Source: Rhipidocladum racemiflorum (lineage: Eukaryota; Streptophyta; Magnoliopsida; Poales; Poaceae). From it: a stretch of 64,000 nt of DNA. The stretch covers positions 59,773,915-59,837,914 of the forward strand of contig CM070575.1 of assembly GCA_036346355.1 (NCBI GenBank). The letters are read 5' to 3'. The position numbers and the translations under genes are program-made. A model generated the notes under the pieces. The model searched no databases and was not told the origin of the DNA. It saw only the letters and a program-made list of their open reading frames with translations. Shown piece after piece: positions 48,716-59,695 of this stretch (positions are counted from its first letter, which is position 1; each line of letters starts with the position of its first letter).

Positions 48716-51700
48716 TCAGGGCTTACTAAGGAATAGGTTTGGAAACTCTTTCTTCAACTCCTCCTCGCGCTCCCAAGTTGCTTCACTCTCTGCATGGTTG
48801 CTCCATTGAACTCTGCATAAACGGGTTGACTTATTCCTTGTCTCTCGATCCATGGTGTCCAGAATCCTCAAGGGGTGCTTCTTGTAAGTCAGATCCTCTT
48901 GCAGCTCAATTGACTCTAGCGGTGTCTGCTCGTCTAGTACTCGAAGTCACTTCTTCAGCTGGGACACGTGGAACATGTCATGTACTCCTGCCAATGATTG
49001 CGACAACTCCAACTGATAAGCAACTTCTCCTCTACGGCTCAAAACCTTAAATGGTCTGACATAACGGGGTGCGAGTTTTCCTTTGGCTTGGAATCTCTTA
49101 ACTCCCTTGAGAGGTGTAACCCTAAGGTACACGAAATCCTCTGGTTCAAAGCTCAAGTCTCGGCGACGGTTATCGGCGTAGCTTTACTGTCTTGACTGTG
49201 CTATCTTCAGTCTTTCCTGGATCATGGCAATCTGCTCCTCAACTTCTTGAAGTATGTCTGGTCCAAAGACACGATGTTCACCTGTCTCATTCCAGTTCAA
49301 CGGTGTTCGACAGGGTCGATCGTATAGTGCCTCAAAAGGTGATATTTGTAAACTAGCCTGGTAGCTATTATTGTAGCTGAACTCAGCATACGGCAGACTC
49401 TTATCCCAAGAGGTTGCATAAGCTAATGCACAAGCTCTTAACATGTCCTCTAGAATCTGGTTAACCCTTTCAGTCTGTCCATCCGTCTGCGGATGATATG
49501 CTGTACTGAAGTTCAAACGGGTTCCCATGGCTTCATGCATCTTATTCCAAAATCTCGAGGTAAACTGGATACCTCTGTCCGATACAATCTTCTTCGGCAC
49601 TCCATGCAAACAGACGATCCTGGTCATATACAACTCGGCTAACTTGTCTCCCGAATAGGTGGTCTTTATTGGGATAAAATGGGCGACCTTAGTCAAACGA
49701 TCCACTATGACCCATATGGAGTCATATCCACCCTGAGTCTTCGGCAAACCGGTAATGAAGTCCATTCCGATTTCCTCCCATTTCCACTCAGGTATCTTCA
49801 ACGGCTGTAGCAACCCTGCTGGTCTCTGATGCATTGCCTTGACTCTCTGACATATGTCGCACAATGCGACATGCTCGGCAACCTCGCGTTTCATACTCGG
49901 CCACCGGAATCTTTCCTTCAGGTCCTGATACATCTTCGCACTTCCTGGATGAATTGAGTACTTGGAGTTATGGGCTTCTTCCAGAATCAGCTGCTTCAGC
50001 TCCTTTTGGTTCGGCACACAGATACGATCCTCCATCCACAACGTGCCCTGCTCATCCATCTTGAAGTCTTTTGCCTTGCCTTCATCCATCTTGGACTTAA
50101 TCCTGCGGATCTTGTCATCATCCTTCTGTCCTTCCCTGATCTGGTCCTCCAGAGTAGGCTTTACTTCTAATGCTGCCAAGACTCCTTCCAGCACTACTTA
50201 AATCTGCATCCTCTGAAAGTCCCTGCATAGCTCGTCCTGACTTGTGACTATCAACATATTCACGGTATGGCTCTTCCTACTCAAGGCATCAGCCACCACA
50301 TTGGCCTTCCCGGGATGGTAATGGATTCCAACATTATAATCCTTGATCAATTCCAACCATCTCCTCTGCCTCATGTTCAAGTCTGATTGGGTGAAGATGT
50401 ACTTAAGACTCTTATGATCCGTATACACTTCACATCTGTTCCCAATCAAATAATGACGCCACAACTTCAAAGCATGCACTACGGCAGCTAACTCTAGGTC
50501 ATGCGTCGGATAATTCTCCTCATGCTACCTCAGCTGCCTTGATGCATATGCGACGACCTTTCCGATCTGCATCAGCACACATCCAAGTCCTTGACGCGAT
50601 GCATCACAATAAATGTCAAAGCTTTGATTGACGTTCAGTAGAACTAACACCGGCGCTGATGTCAATCGCTTCTTCAGCTCTTGAAAACCTTTCTCGCACT
50701 CTGGCGTCCATACAAACTTCTTCTCCTTTTTCAACAATTGCGTGAGAGGTCTCGCAATCGTCGAAAAGCCTTCAATGAAGCGGCGGTAGTAACCTGCCAT
50801 TCCAAGGAAACTCTGAATATGGGTCACGGTCTTCGGCTGCTCCCAATGTAACACAGCTTCTACCTTGCTTGGATCTACGACAACTCCTTCTGCGGTCATT
50901 ACATGTCCAAGGAATTCCACCTTGTCCTTCCAAAAATCACACTTACTGAACTTGGCGAAGAGTTGTTGTTCTCTCAACTTCTCAAGAACTAGCCTCAAAT
51001 GCTCCGCGTGCTCTTCTCTTGACTTGGAGTAAACAAGAATGTCATCTATGAACACGACGACAAACTTATCCAAGTACTCCATGAAAACCTTGTTCATCAT
51101 ATTCATGAAGTAAGATGGCGCATTTGTCAGACCGAAGGACATAATAGTAAACTCGTAATGTCCATATCTTGATGAGAATGCGGTCTTTGGAATATCTTCC
51201 GATAGGATCTTCAGCTGGTGGTATCCCGATCTCAGATCAATTTTGGAGAAAACTCCGGCTCCTCTCAGCTTGTCAAACAGGTCATCGATCCTGGGTAGTG
51301 GGTACTTATTCTTCACGGTGACTTCATTGAGTGCACGGTAGTCAATGCACATCCTGAAACTCCCGTCCTTCTTCTTGACGAATAGAACTGGCGCTCCCCA
51401 TGGCGACGAACTCGGTCTGATGAATCCTTTCTCCATCAACTCTTCAAGTTGTTTCTTCATCTCTACCAGTTCTTCGGTGGACATCCGGTAAGGTCTCTTG
51501 GCTATTGGTGCGGTTCCGAGTACTAACTCGATCACAAACTCTATATCTCTGTCTGGCGGCATACCAGGTAAATCCTCAGGAAAAACATCCGGATACTCAT
51601 TTACCACTGAGACATCTTCTATGCTGTTTGCCTTCGCACTGTTGACCATCAGCTGTCCATCGCGAACAGCGGTCGCTTGAAATTCCACTTTTCTTCCACA

Positions 51701-52261
51701 TGGATTCTCAACCGAGATAATCCTTCGCCCACAATCCAATACGGCTTTGTGCTTGGATAGCCAATCCATTCCCAAGATAACATCTAGGGTCTGGGTTCCC
51801 AATATAATAAGGTTTGCTAGGAACTCTACCCCATCTATTAGTATTCTCACCCCGGAACATCTTACTTGAGATCGGAGTTCTGACCCAGGGGTTTGAACTA
51901 TAAGCACGCACTTAAGATCCACAATCTCCAAATCATTCTTAGAAACAAAATTTCGGGAAACAAACGAATGCGAAGCCCCAGAGTCAAACAAAACTGTTGC
52001 AGGTACTGAGTTGACAAGTATCTTACCTAGTATGACGTCCGTGGCATTCTGGAGTGTATCTGCGATGACGTGATTGACTCTGCCTCTCACCACGGTCTGG
52101 GGTGCGGCTCCTGGCTGTGCTGCTTCGCGGTTTGCTCCTCGTGCAGGTGTCCTGGCTGGTGTGGATCCCAAGTTGAAGCGAACTGGGGTCACTCCTGCTG
52201 TCTTCTTGGGGCAGTTGTTGGAGAAATGTCCTGGCTCATTGCATGTATAGCAACGCCTCAC
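48716..52261 (-). pseudogene. pol: pol of element C: protease, RT, RNase H, integrase, chromodomain-like tail
   Basis: One frame of 578 codons (52261-50525) starts at the zinc knuckle [14 protein letters not shown] of Gag. It continues through protease (DSGAS at residues 93-97) and reverse transcriptase (RMCIDYRAL about 303-311, FIDDIL at 405-410) into RNase H (YCDAS about 551). In-frame stops follow at about 50522, 50198, 49181 and 48944; between them RNase H ends and integrase reads cleanly (49184-50194; zinc finger with [36 protein letters not shown]). The C-terminal ILDTMDRETRNKSTR followed by TWEREE and FPNLF fits a chromovirus chromodomain-like tail. Four stops and no pol frameshift indicate ordinary decay by point mutation. 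Confidence 0.88.
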
Positions 52262-53204
52262 TGTGCCCTGCTGGTTGCTTGTAGCGGAGTTCCTGGCTTG
52301 GGCTGGAGTCTAAAAATTCTGATTAACAGGCCTCGGTCGCGGCGGTGTTCTCACACTTTGCGCTTGGAATCAAAAGCGATTTGGCGCAACCCGCAGACGC
52401 TGCTACGCTCCCTGACGTGATCATTGCTGCTGCATTCTACGCTTCCGGTTCTCATCTAGTTCCTTGCGCTTGTCCTCAAGAATAAGCGCCTTGTTCACAA
52501 GTTCCTGGAAATCTGGAAAGGTGTGGGTGATCAGTCCCACCTGCAGTCCTGAGTTGAGTCCCTTCATAAAGCGAGACTGTCTGACCTTATTTGTCACTAC
52601 ATCTTCAGGTGCGTAGCGTGCAAGCTGTGTGAACTTGTTCAGATATTCTGACACTGGTTGATTACCTTGCTTCAATGCCCTGAACTCTTCCTTCTTAAGG
52701 TCCATTATTCCTTCAAGCACGTGATACCGATGAAACGCAGCCGTAAACTCCTCCCACGTGATGTCCTATGGGTTCTCCCGCGTGGCGCAGAAGTTTTCCC
52801 ACCATTCAGCGGCGGTCCCTTCCAACTGATGAGAGGTGTATAGCACCTTCTCATTTCCCATGCATTGGGTAATGTGTAACTTCCTTTCTATTGACCTTAG
52901 CCAATCATCCCTCCAGTGGATTGGCATTCCCAGAGAATGTGGGTGGATGAGTCCTCATGAACTCCGACAACTTTGCTCCCTGTCGTTGTCCCTGATTTGC
53001 TTGGTTAGCGGTGGCCTGAGCAGTGACCTGCTGCATCTGTTGCATCATGGCATGCATTAGCTGGGTCTGTGTAGCAAGAAAAGCTCCAAAGTTCTGCAGG
53101 TCAACTGGCGGTGCTGGTTGGGGTGCAGGTGCTCCATCATTAGGGTTCCCAGCTGGGCGAGAACCACTCTCATTGCCTCCAAGGTTTCCGCGGGTGTTCA
53201 CCAT
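52262..53204 (-). pseudogene. gag: gag of element C, frameshifted
   Basis: Starts MVNTRGNLGG at 53204 and reads ALATQTQLM-type sequence, MRTHPPTFSGNANPLEG to 52905, where a short deletion shifts the frame. The C-terminal part is at 52421-52720 (LQVGLITHTFPDFQELVNKAL). The zinc knuckle follows at the head of the pol frame, so Gag and Pol were probably one polyprotein. Confidence 0.8.
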
Positions 53205-53466
53205 CTGTTGATTGCTCCAAGGTTTAAAGACAAGAGGGAAACAAGCATAGACAAGTAGTAGAGTAACTTATGTAGGGAGGTGTAACTCAAAATCCAACTT
53301 TATTAATTATACCATAATAATATCTTGGTATGGTTGCTTACAATGCCTAAGGGCCTTGCAACACATACTGCACGCTCAGCAAGCAATGAAAATCCAACAC
53401 CTCTAAGGGTGACTCTTTATTCTATAACGCGACTCGACGAAGGAGTCTCAACTACAAGACCTAGGC

Positions 53467-54176
53467 TTACTCGTTAAGAAAACCTCCACTGCCTGGGTGC
53501 GGGTGCGGTGGCATCGGTGCGAAATAATCACCATGCCCTGCAACTGTGGTAGTCGAAGAAGCGGTGTCCTCCTCGAGATCGGGCTCCTCCGGGTCCGGCT
53601 CATGTAACTCAAGTACTGGCTCTGGTCCTTGTCCGTACAATTCCATCTCCAACTCGTCAATCCTTCGCAGAAGGTGGGACACATGCTCTTGAGCCTCCCG
53701 CCATCGGTTCTTCTCTACCGTGACCTCCTCGCGAGCCTTCTGTAGCTCCCGGTTCGTATCATCGAGCACATCCTCCTAGCGATGACAAGTCGTGCTAGCT
53801 GTGTGACCGTGGCATTCTTATCCTGAATCAGTCTCGGGTCAAGAAGGTTGTTGTTGTGTGGATGGTAGCGGTACACCGCGCCCTCCAGCTCGCTGGCGTA
53901 GATGCGGGCGATGTGTCGCATCGCTCGTCGTGATACCTCCTGAATTCCCATCTGCATTGTCGACCTCCTGGCGGTGCAGTATATCGGACGGCTGCCCTTG
54001 CCCTTCTTCCTGGCATGTACCGTGATCTTCACATCACAAGCCTTAATCAGTCCCGCTTGTCTGATGACGTTCACTTGGTATTGCGGCTTCTCAAAACCTT
54101 CGAGAAACTGCAGCATACGCCAAAGTTCCGCAGCGTGGCCAACCTCAAGATCGACATAGTTAATCTCTCCCTTCAT
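53467..54176 (-). CDS. orf0: conserved extra reading frame upstream of gag in element C
   Basis: Two overlapping frames cover a coding region between the primer-binding site and gag. Frame 1 (54176-53715, 153 codons) starts MKGEINYVDLEVGHAAELW and includes QAGLIKACDVKI, RRAMRHIARIYASELEG and TVTQLARLVIARR. Frame 2 (53769-53467, about 100 codons) has VLDDTNRELQKAREE and HLLRRIDELEMELYGQG, a likely coiled coil, then the acidic HEPDPEEPDLEED. Element A shows the same frame change near ARRM, so the shift is either old or the two frames are separate genes. Neither zinc finger nor enzyme motif is visible. Function unknown; a structural or RNA-binding accessory to Gag would be a guess. Confidence 0.65.
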
Positions 54177-54373
54177 CTGTCACAAAACACTCGCGTAAGA
54201 ACGCAGCATTTTAAATCAAAGTGGGAGACAAAAGAATTCAGCAAAGGGGTAAGGAAAGAGAGAAGGGGTAAGTCGAGAATTCATTCATTACCTTGACAAA
54301 CTTTTAGCTTTAGAAAATAAGTTTTATCCTTACTACGACCATTCTAACTATGGGTTGAGCCTATAGTCAGTAT

Positions 54374-54385
54374 GGCTCTGATACC
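54374..54385 (-). other. Primer-binding site of element C (initiator tRNA-Met)
   Basis: GCTCTGATACCA on the plus strand; TGGTATCAGAGC in element sense, identical to A. The adjacent LTR begins at 54390. Confidence 0.88.
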
Positions 54386-54389
54386 ACCT

Positions 54390-54899
54390 CTATCAGGACC
54401 CGAATTTGCAAATCCGGACCATCTGTGTATTCAGCACTAGTCCAAGAACACGCTAGTACACACAGTCTCAACATTGGTAAATATCACAATCATACTCAAC
54501 GAAATAATAAGGTACTTAATTAGTTAATCAAACTGGTTGCTCGACCTTAAGATCAAGTTACAAATATACGCCGCGCAGGGCGAAGACTTAATAAGAGAGA
54601 AATAATAGTAGCGGAAAATACGATAACTTCGTGGCGCCATCCAGTATACCACAGGCAACTGACTGGGCTCGCTCCCTAGTTAGATGGTTCCTTTTTGATC
54701 TCCTCCTCCAAAGCTGGTGTAGATTCTTCTTCAACTGGTGTTGTATTGTGGCAAGGGTGAGTACTTGGTACTCAGCAAGTCATGCACAGAATGCAAACTA
54801 ATATACTACATGCATGGTTTAATACAAAGGAACAACTCATGGTATAATTGCAGTAAAACAACATTTGACAAGTAACATAAGTAGATTCAAAAGCAATAA
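54390..54899 (-). repeat. Right LTR of element C, outer-start portion only
   Basis: Begins TATCAGGACCCG (consensus TGTCGGGACCCG) beside the primer-binding site and follows the family LTR for about 510 bases. It then stops abruptly at AAAGCAATAAG, where sequence from a different part of an LTR begins. Confidence 0.75.
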
Positions 54900-56170
54900 G
54901 TCGGACACGTGGCTAGATCTCGGCCGTTGATTTGAAAATCAACGGCCCAGATCGGATCTGGGTTTCACGCATTAGGAACTACACGGTCGATCTGGACCGT
55001 TCGATCTTGATCGGATGGTCAAGATCTAATCTACAGCTTCAACGTGGCTAACCCTAGCCGTACGATCTAGATCTAACGGCTGAGATCTATCCAAGCATGG
55101 TACAGTTACGGCTACGTGGCACGATCTAAACTGTTGGACCTAGATCCAACGGTTGGAAACAGATCTAGAAACTAAAACGTGGAAATTACCCGGGGATGAC
55201 GTGGACGAATCTGGGCCCTCGGATCTTGATCGGACGGTGGAGAGAGCTCGAGCGACGGCGATGGCGTGCGGCGGAGCTGGTTCACCGGGGACGAGGACGA
55301 CGACGCGCCCGACGGCGTTTGGGCGCGATTCCGGCGAGGTGAAAGGTACCCTCCGACGCGGCTTGACCTTGCAGTTCCGGATCTGGACTCAACGGCGGCG
55401 GAAGACGGCGGAGACGACGGCAAACAACGGAAAACCGTGGCGGAACGCACGATCAACTACAGCGAGCGATTGCGGCGCAACCACGGCGGCTTGAGCTCGG
55501 TGAGTTAGGGCTACGGGTGCACAAGGAAACGGAGAACACACTGGCGGTGGCGGCGCATTAAATAGGCCCCTCGGCGTCCGTGAAAATCGCGGAAACCGAG
55601 GTCCACACGGCTGCGGCGGCGGAATCCGAAATGGATTCGGATTGGGTGACGTGGCTCAACGTGAGCCGTTGGATCTAGATCCAACGGGCACGGGGTTTGG
55701 GCTCGGGTTCGGCTCGGTGACTTGGCTGGCTCGGTCGGAGTTGGGCTCGGGCGACGTGGCTCAATCTCGGCCGTTCGATCAATCGGACGGTCGAGAGGGT
55801 TAGGGCTGAGTCGGGTTCGAGTCGGACTCGGACTCGAGTCAGACTCGGGCTCGGGTCGGTGGAACAGTAAAACCCGTTCGGCATTTTCCAACGATTAAAT
55901 AATCAAATTAATTCCCAGAAATTCATTTAATTCTTTAAAAATAGCAAAACACTCAGAAAAATTCTAGAAAATATTTTGGAACATTTTGGACTCAAATAAA
56001 ATATTTCCAACAAAATTTTATTGGCAAAGTTAAATTCTTTAATTATTTGAAAAGGGAATAAATTCAAATAAATTTCAAATAACTCCAAATAAATCCCAAA
56101 AAATTCCAAAAATTCACAAAAGTGCAAAATTTCATTTAAATTCATGAAAAGCAAAAAATGGGGTGTTACA
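54900..56170 (-). repeat. LTR end segment joined to the C LTR (F-like subfamily)
   Basis: About 1270 bases from the second half of an LTR, ending in the correct terminus GGGGTGTTACA at 56170. Its central blocks (CGGCCGTTGATTTGAAAATC; GTGACGTGGCTCAACGTGAG) match solo LTR F read in reverse better than the left LTR of C. It is therefore probably from a different copy, brought in by insertion plus deletion or by recombination. Confidence 0.6.
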
Positions 56171-56767
56171 GCATCCAACAGCCACGATCGCGCGGGCGGA
56201 ACCGGATCCGAACCGGATACGGCTAGAACCGATACGGGTCGATCTTGACCGTTGGATCTAGATCCAACGGTCCAGATCGGCTAGGTCTTAGGGTTAGTGC
56301 GGTGCGAGCGCATGTGGCTACGTGGCTCAATGTGGGCTGTTGGATCTTGATCTAACGGTCCACGAGCTAGGGTTCGGGCGGACGGGTCCGGCTCAGTCGC
56401 GGCACGGTTTGGGTTCGAGTCGGACTCGAACTCGAGTCCTGCTCGGGCTCGATCGGAGGAACATTAAAACCCGGTTTGAATTTCCAGCGATTAAATATTC
56501 AAAATAATTTCCAGAAATTCATTTAATTCATGAAAAATAGGACAATACTCAAAAAAATTCCAGAAAAATTCTAGAAAATATTTTAGGACATTTGGGACTC
56601 AAATAAAATATTTTCAACAAAAATTTATTTGTAAAATTAAATTCCTTAATTATTTCAAAAGGGGATAAATTCAAATAAATTCCAAATAAATCCCAGAAAA
56701 TTCCAAAAATTCACAAAAGTGCAAAATAACACTTAAATTCATGAAAAGCAAAAATTGGGGTGTTACA
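56171..56767 (-). repeat. Terminal 600 bases of an LTR (right end of composite E)
   Basis: Resembles the final 600 bases of the left LTR of C (GGTACGGGTTGATC-like block, palindrome at about 56250-56273) and ends GGGGTGTTACA, directly followed by the CCTTG duplication. It is the second LTR terminus within 600 bases. Confidence 0.75.
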
Positions 56768-56772
56768 CCTTG

Positions 56773-57029
56773 GTTCCTCTCCAACTGTCGTAGAGAGTCC
56801 ATAACATCATTAAAGCGAATTGTAGCAATACGATTTCCCAGCTCCAGTTCGGAGGTCTTGGATGCTTTGGTCCAAATCGTTGCACTTTTCTTGTGAAATG
56901 TTGATTCGAAGCAACAAATGGTGCACAAGTGTTTGGAGGAAGATCAGCTCCATAGTGTATTTCCTCCACCTCCTCGTCTCCATAGTTTTCATCATTATGT
57001 AAAGTTCCTAATATAGTTAGCGCAAACAA
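56773..57029 (-). pseudogene. N-terminal gag of the CRM/Reina-like element
   Basis: This is the upstream half of the pseudogene at 26889-28509. Readable pieces in two frames are LGNRIATIRFNDVMDSLRQ and QLERNQG, the last joining to LQTEHRAAALP across composite E. The true start is unclear because of frameshifts. Confidence 0.6.
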
Positions 57030-57081
57030 GAAAACAACAATAAAACAATAAAATCAATGTGGTGTTCACTCACAACTACTG

Positions 57082-57523
57082 TGTAACATCCAATTTTGGT
57101 TTCCGCAAATTTATTGTGCCTTCTGAATTTTTGAGAATTTTCTGGAATTTATTTGGATTATTTTGAATTTTTTTGAGTTAGGCCTTTTGTTAAAAATATT
57201 AAAGAATTTGAAAATTTTAAATAAATGTTTATTGGAAATATTTTATTTAAGTTCAGAATGTCTTAAAATATTTTTTAGAATGTTTCTAAACTTTTTTTTT
57301 GATATTTTTACTATTTATTTTGACTTAATCTAATTTCTAGAATTAATTTAATTAGGAAAATCAGTATTTTCATTAAAGCCTTGAGCCAAAAACCCTAATG
57401 GGCTCTACCCATGTGCGCAACAGCCCAGCCCAAACCAACCGCTACAAACACTCACCCGCAAACTCTAATCCTAATCCTTGGACAGTTGGATCTACATCGA
57501 GTGATCAGGATTGAGTCACGTTG
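57082..57523 (+). repeat. LTR-start fragment, plus orientation
   Basis: Begins TGTAACATCC and follows the AT-rich start of a family LTR in plus sense: the TTTGGAATTTATTT-type stretch, then a GTTGGATCTACATCG palindrome remnant near 57484. It ends abruptly against the MULE pseudogene. No termini pair with it. Confidence 0.6.
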
Positions 57524-58708
57524 CTCTGTGAGTCTTCAAACTTCGCAAACCTCATTTCTAATGCCTTCTGTTTCGCCCTCCATGCCTTCCCATAGCTAAT
57601 TGTGTACTGATATCGGTTCTCAATTGCTCGGATAATAGCACGGGGCTCAAAAGTTAGGTTCTCCACTATCTCTGCGTACATGATGTTCGCGACATACCCA
57701 GATGACAGGTTCTTATGAGCCATCATTTTTTCCTCAATCATACAGTTATGCTGCTCAACCTTCGAGCATAACCAATGGGTGCCCCATTTTGGCTTGTACG
57801 CGTACACTCTCCACGGACACCCATGTATCTCACACACCACGTCATAGCAGGTCGGGGTGGATTTCTTAACCCTGAAAGTCCTTCTTAATGATAAGGTCCA
57901 ATCTTTCACAACATCCTGCACAACCTCTTTTGTTAGGTACATACTGTTAGGCCTAACCTCATTGCCACTATACTGCCAAGGTATATCGTTGCTTTCATTG
58001 ATAACCAACCTATCAAATTGATGCGTGCTCCACTCGGCTGGCACAAGCAGCTCCGTACCTCCATCTTCGTCATCCGACTCATCGTCGTCTTCCACTTCTG
58101 CTTTGTTGTACTCATGGTCTTCCTCTTCCATCCTAGCTGTTATTTTATCAATTTGCTCACCTTCGTCTACTTGTCCCCGCTCTTCTTGTCCAACATTTTC
58201 ATCATCCTCCCCAAATTCAGCTTGTTCACCACTTTGGCAAATGATGTCCTCGTTGTGTTGCTGAACATACTGCTCACGGCTAGATCCCCCAATTTCGATG
58301 TCACAAAAACTGAATTCATTTTGAGGCTGACTACACTCACCGCCATCCAATTGCTGCTGGGAGGCAACATCCCTGTCATATGCTTACACTAAGAATACCC
58401 GATTCCATCCCCGTTGCTCTGTCCCCCTCACATATGATCTCCACAATGCGGTTCCCTTTAGCTCAACTAGCTCCCAATAAATATGATCGTTTTGCATACT
58501 ACATAGGCAAAATACCTTCAGCTGGCACTTCTCTTGTTCCATCCGAAAAGTATAATACAACCACTTCAACATAGAAGAAAATGTGTGCTCTTCGACCCTA
58601 CTCAAACTTTTGTCTACATACTAGAAATTAATTAGACCCTCACCCTCCAAACCATACATTACAACCCTTTCTCCATAGTAGATTCTAAATGAAACTCGTT
58701 CTGCCATA
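57524..58708 (-). pseudogene. Mutator-like (MULE) transposase, N-terminal half, broken
   Basis: MULE transposases cut and paste Mutator-type DNA transposons. The minus-strand frame starts MAERVSFRIYYGERVVMYGL at 58708. It is interrupted by stops near 58621 (after GLINF) and 58384 (after FLV), then runs 281 codons to 57505, the last few being LTR sequence. An acidic stretch (DEGEQ, EDDDESDDEDGG) precedes a MuDR-type DNA-binding region: RTFRVKKSTPTCYDVVCEIH, CPWRVYAYKP, then HNCMIEEKM, a C...C...H..C finger. The catalytic DDE region is absent because the LTR fragment truncates the gene. Family assignment rests on this finger and its order. Confidence 0.75.
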
Positions 58709-59400
58709 TCTGCGAATCCATTCATTCACCCACGAATTAAATACTTTTCGTAAAAAAAATATTGTGACACCTAACATAACTACATCTATATGCTACAAAA
58801 ATATAGATCTATCTGTAGAAAATATAACTACATTCCTAAAAATATATATCTACCTACATTCATAAGAAATGAATATATATATGGACGTACTTGTATCGGT
58901 ATAAAACATCTACATTCGCTACATCTATCTGTAATCTCTAAATGTACTTAGATCTAAAATTAATTCTACTCTACCATACCATAGTTTACAGCTACAAAAA
59001 TTAAACAACGAAATAATTTCTACTCTACCATTACCATACCATGATTTACAGTTACAAAAATTAAACAACAAAATAATTTCTACTCTAACTACATTCCCTA
59101 CAAATAATTTCTACTCTACCTACATCTACCTACATTCGCTAGATCTATCCAACTACATTCCTAAGAAATAAATATATATATGGACGTACTTGTATCGGTA
59201 TGAACATTTACATTCGCTAGATCTATCCGTAATCTCTAAATGTAGTTACATCTAAAATTAATTCTACTCTACCATACCATAATTTATAGCTACAAAAATT
59301 AAACAACGAGAAATTACCTGAAACTCATCGCGCAGACCGTCTCTTTTTCTCTCCTCCCTCCTCCTCTTTTTCTCTCTTTTTCTTTCTATTTAGAATCGAC
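58709..59400. repeat. AT-rich MULE upstream region with a 300-bp direct duplication
   Basis: No coding. A block from about 58850 (CATAAGAAATGAATATATAT, then GGACGTACTTGTATCGGTAT) to 58995 recurs at about 59151-59300, spaced 301 bases, with shorter repeats of TTTCTACTCTACC between. A pyrimidine-rich run at 59339-59392 may mark the 5' leader of the transposase gene. Confidence 0.65.
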
Positions 59401-59452
59401 TCGACTGGCTCGAATGGCCACAGCGCCACGCGACGATTTTTATAATCGCTCT

Positions 59453-59614
59453 CTGTCGCCCGTTGATCGGGCGACAGAAGCCCTTACACGTCCTGTCGCC
59501 CGTTCATCGGGCGGTTTTTATACTCACCCGATGAACGGGTGACAGAGACTCCAACAGCCTCCTGTCGCCCGTTGGTTCGGCGATATGCTTGCGTCGCCGA
59601 ACCAACGGGCGACA
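59453..59614. repeat. Cluster of three long perfect hairpins built on TGTCGCCCGTT
   Basis: Three successive inverted repeats. CTGTCGCCCG/CGGGCGACAG at 59453-59477. A 19-base stem at 59493-59511 with 59527-59545. A 21-base perfect stem at 59563-59583 with 59594-59614. The arm sequence is nearly the same each time, while the middle bases change together (TTGAT, TTCATC, TTGGTTC). A degraded inverted counterpart is at 63121-63330. Confidence 0.8.
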
Positions 59615-59695
59615 TATGTAGACTTCTGTAATTTTTTTCCCGGAAGTATTTTTTGGAATTTTGAATAAAAATTTTGTATTATTAAAAAAAAATTT
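59615..59695. repeat. Left member of an inverted repeat pair with 63039-63120
   Basis: Read in reverse complement, this AT-rich stretch (TTTAATAATAC, TTTTTATTCAAAATT) matches 63039-63120, and the hairpin segments lie on the outer side of both. The pair encloses the CACTA and Helitron region. It may be the terminal part of a MULE or two inverted copies of one element. Confidence 0.6.

Larger units (their letters stand above)
45066..54899 (-). mobile_element. Gypsy (Tekay/Del-type) retrotransposon C, best-preserved coding copy
   Basis: Minus orientation, with left LTR 45066-48680, polypurine tract, gag-pol, orf0, primer-binding site, and the first 510 bases of a right LTR from 54390. Pol here is collinear and broken mainly by in-frame stops rather than frameshifts. 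No matching target duplication is seen: AAAGA precedes 45066, but the right side is a mosaic of LTR ends (54900-56767). Confidence 0.88.
28510..56767 (-). mobile_element. Composite nested insertion E (28.3 kb) in the CRM-like gag
   Basis: The outer boundaries are LTR termini of the A/B/C family flanked by CCTTG duplications. The start of the E LTR survives in three pieces: 28510-29168, 32784-33024 and 44415-45065. They are separated by solo LTR F and element B, whose own target duplications show the pieces were contiguous. Element C begins at 45066. The right end, 56171-56767, is an LTR end. Whether E was a solo LTR or a full element before later insertions cannot be decided here. Confidence 0.75.

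Noticed and set aside
54390..56170. Simple 1.8 kb internal deletion as the sole explanation of the right LTR of C
   Set aside because: The segment after 54900 is closer to the F-type LTR than to the left LTR of C, and a second LTR end follows, so one deletion cannot account for the structure.
59453..59614. CRISPR-like repeat array
   Set aside because: The repeats are inverted pairs forming hairpins, the genome is eukaryotic, and there are no spacers of constant length.
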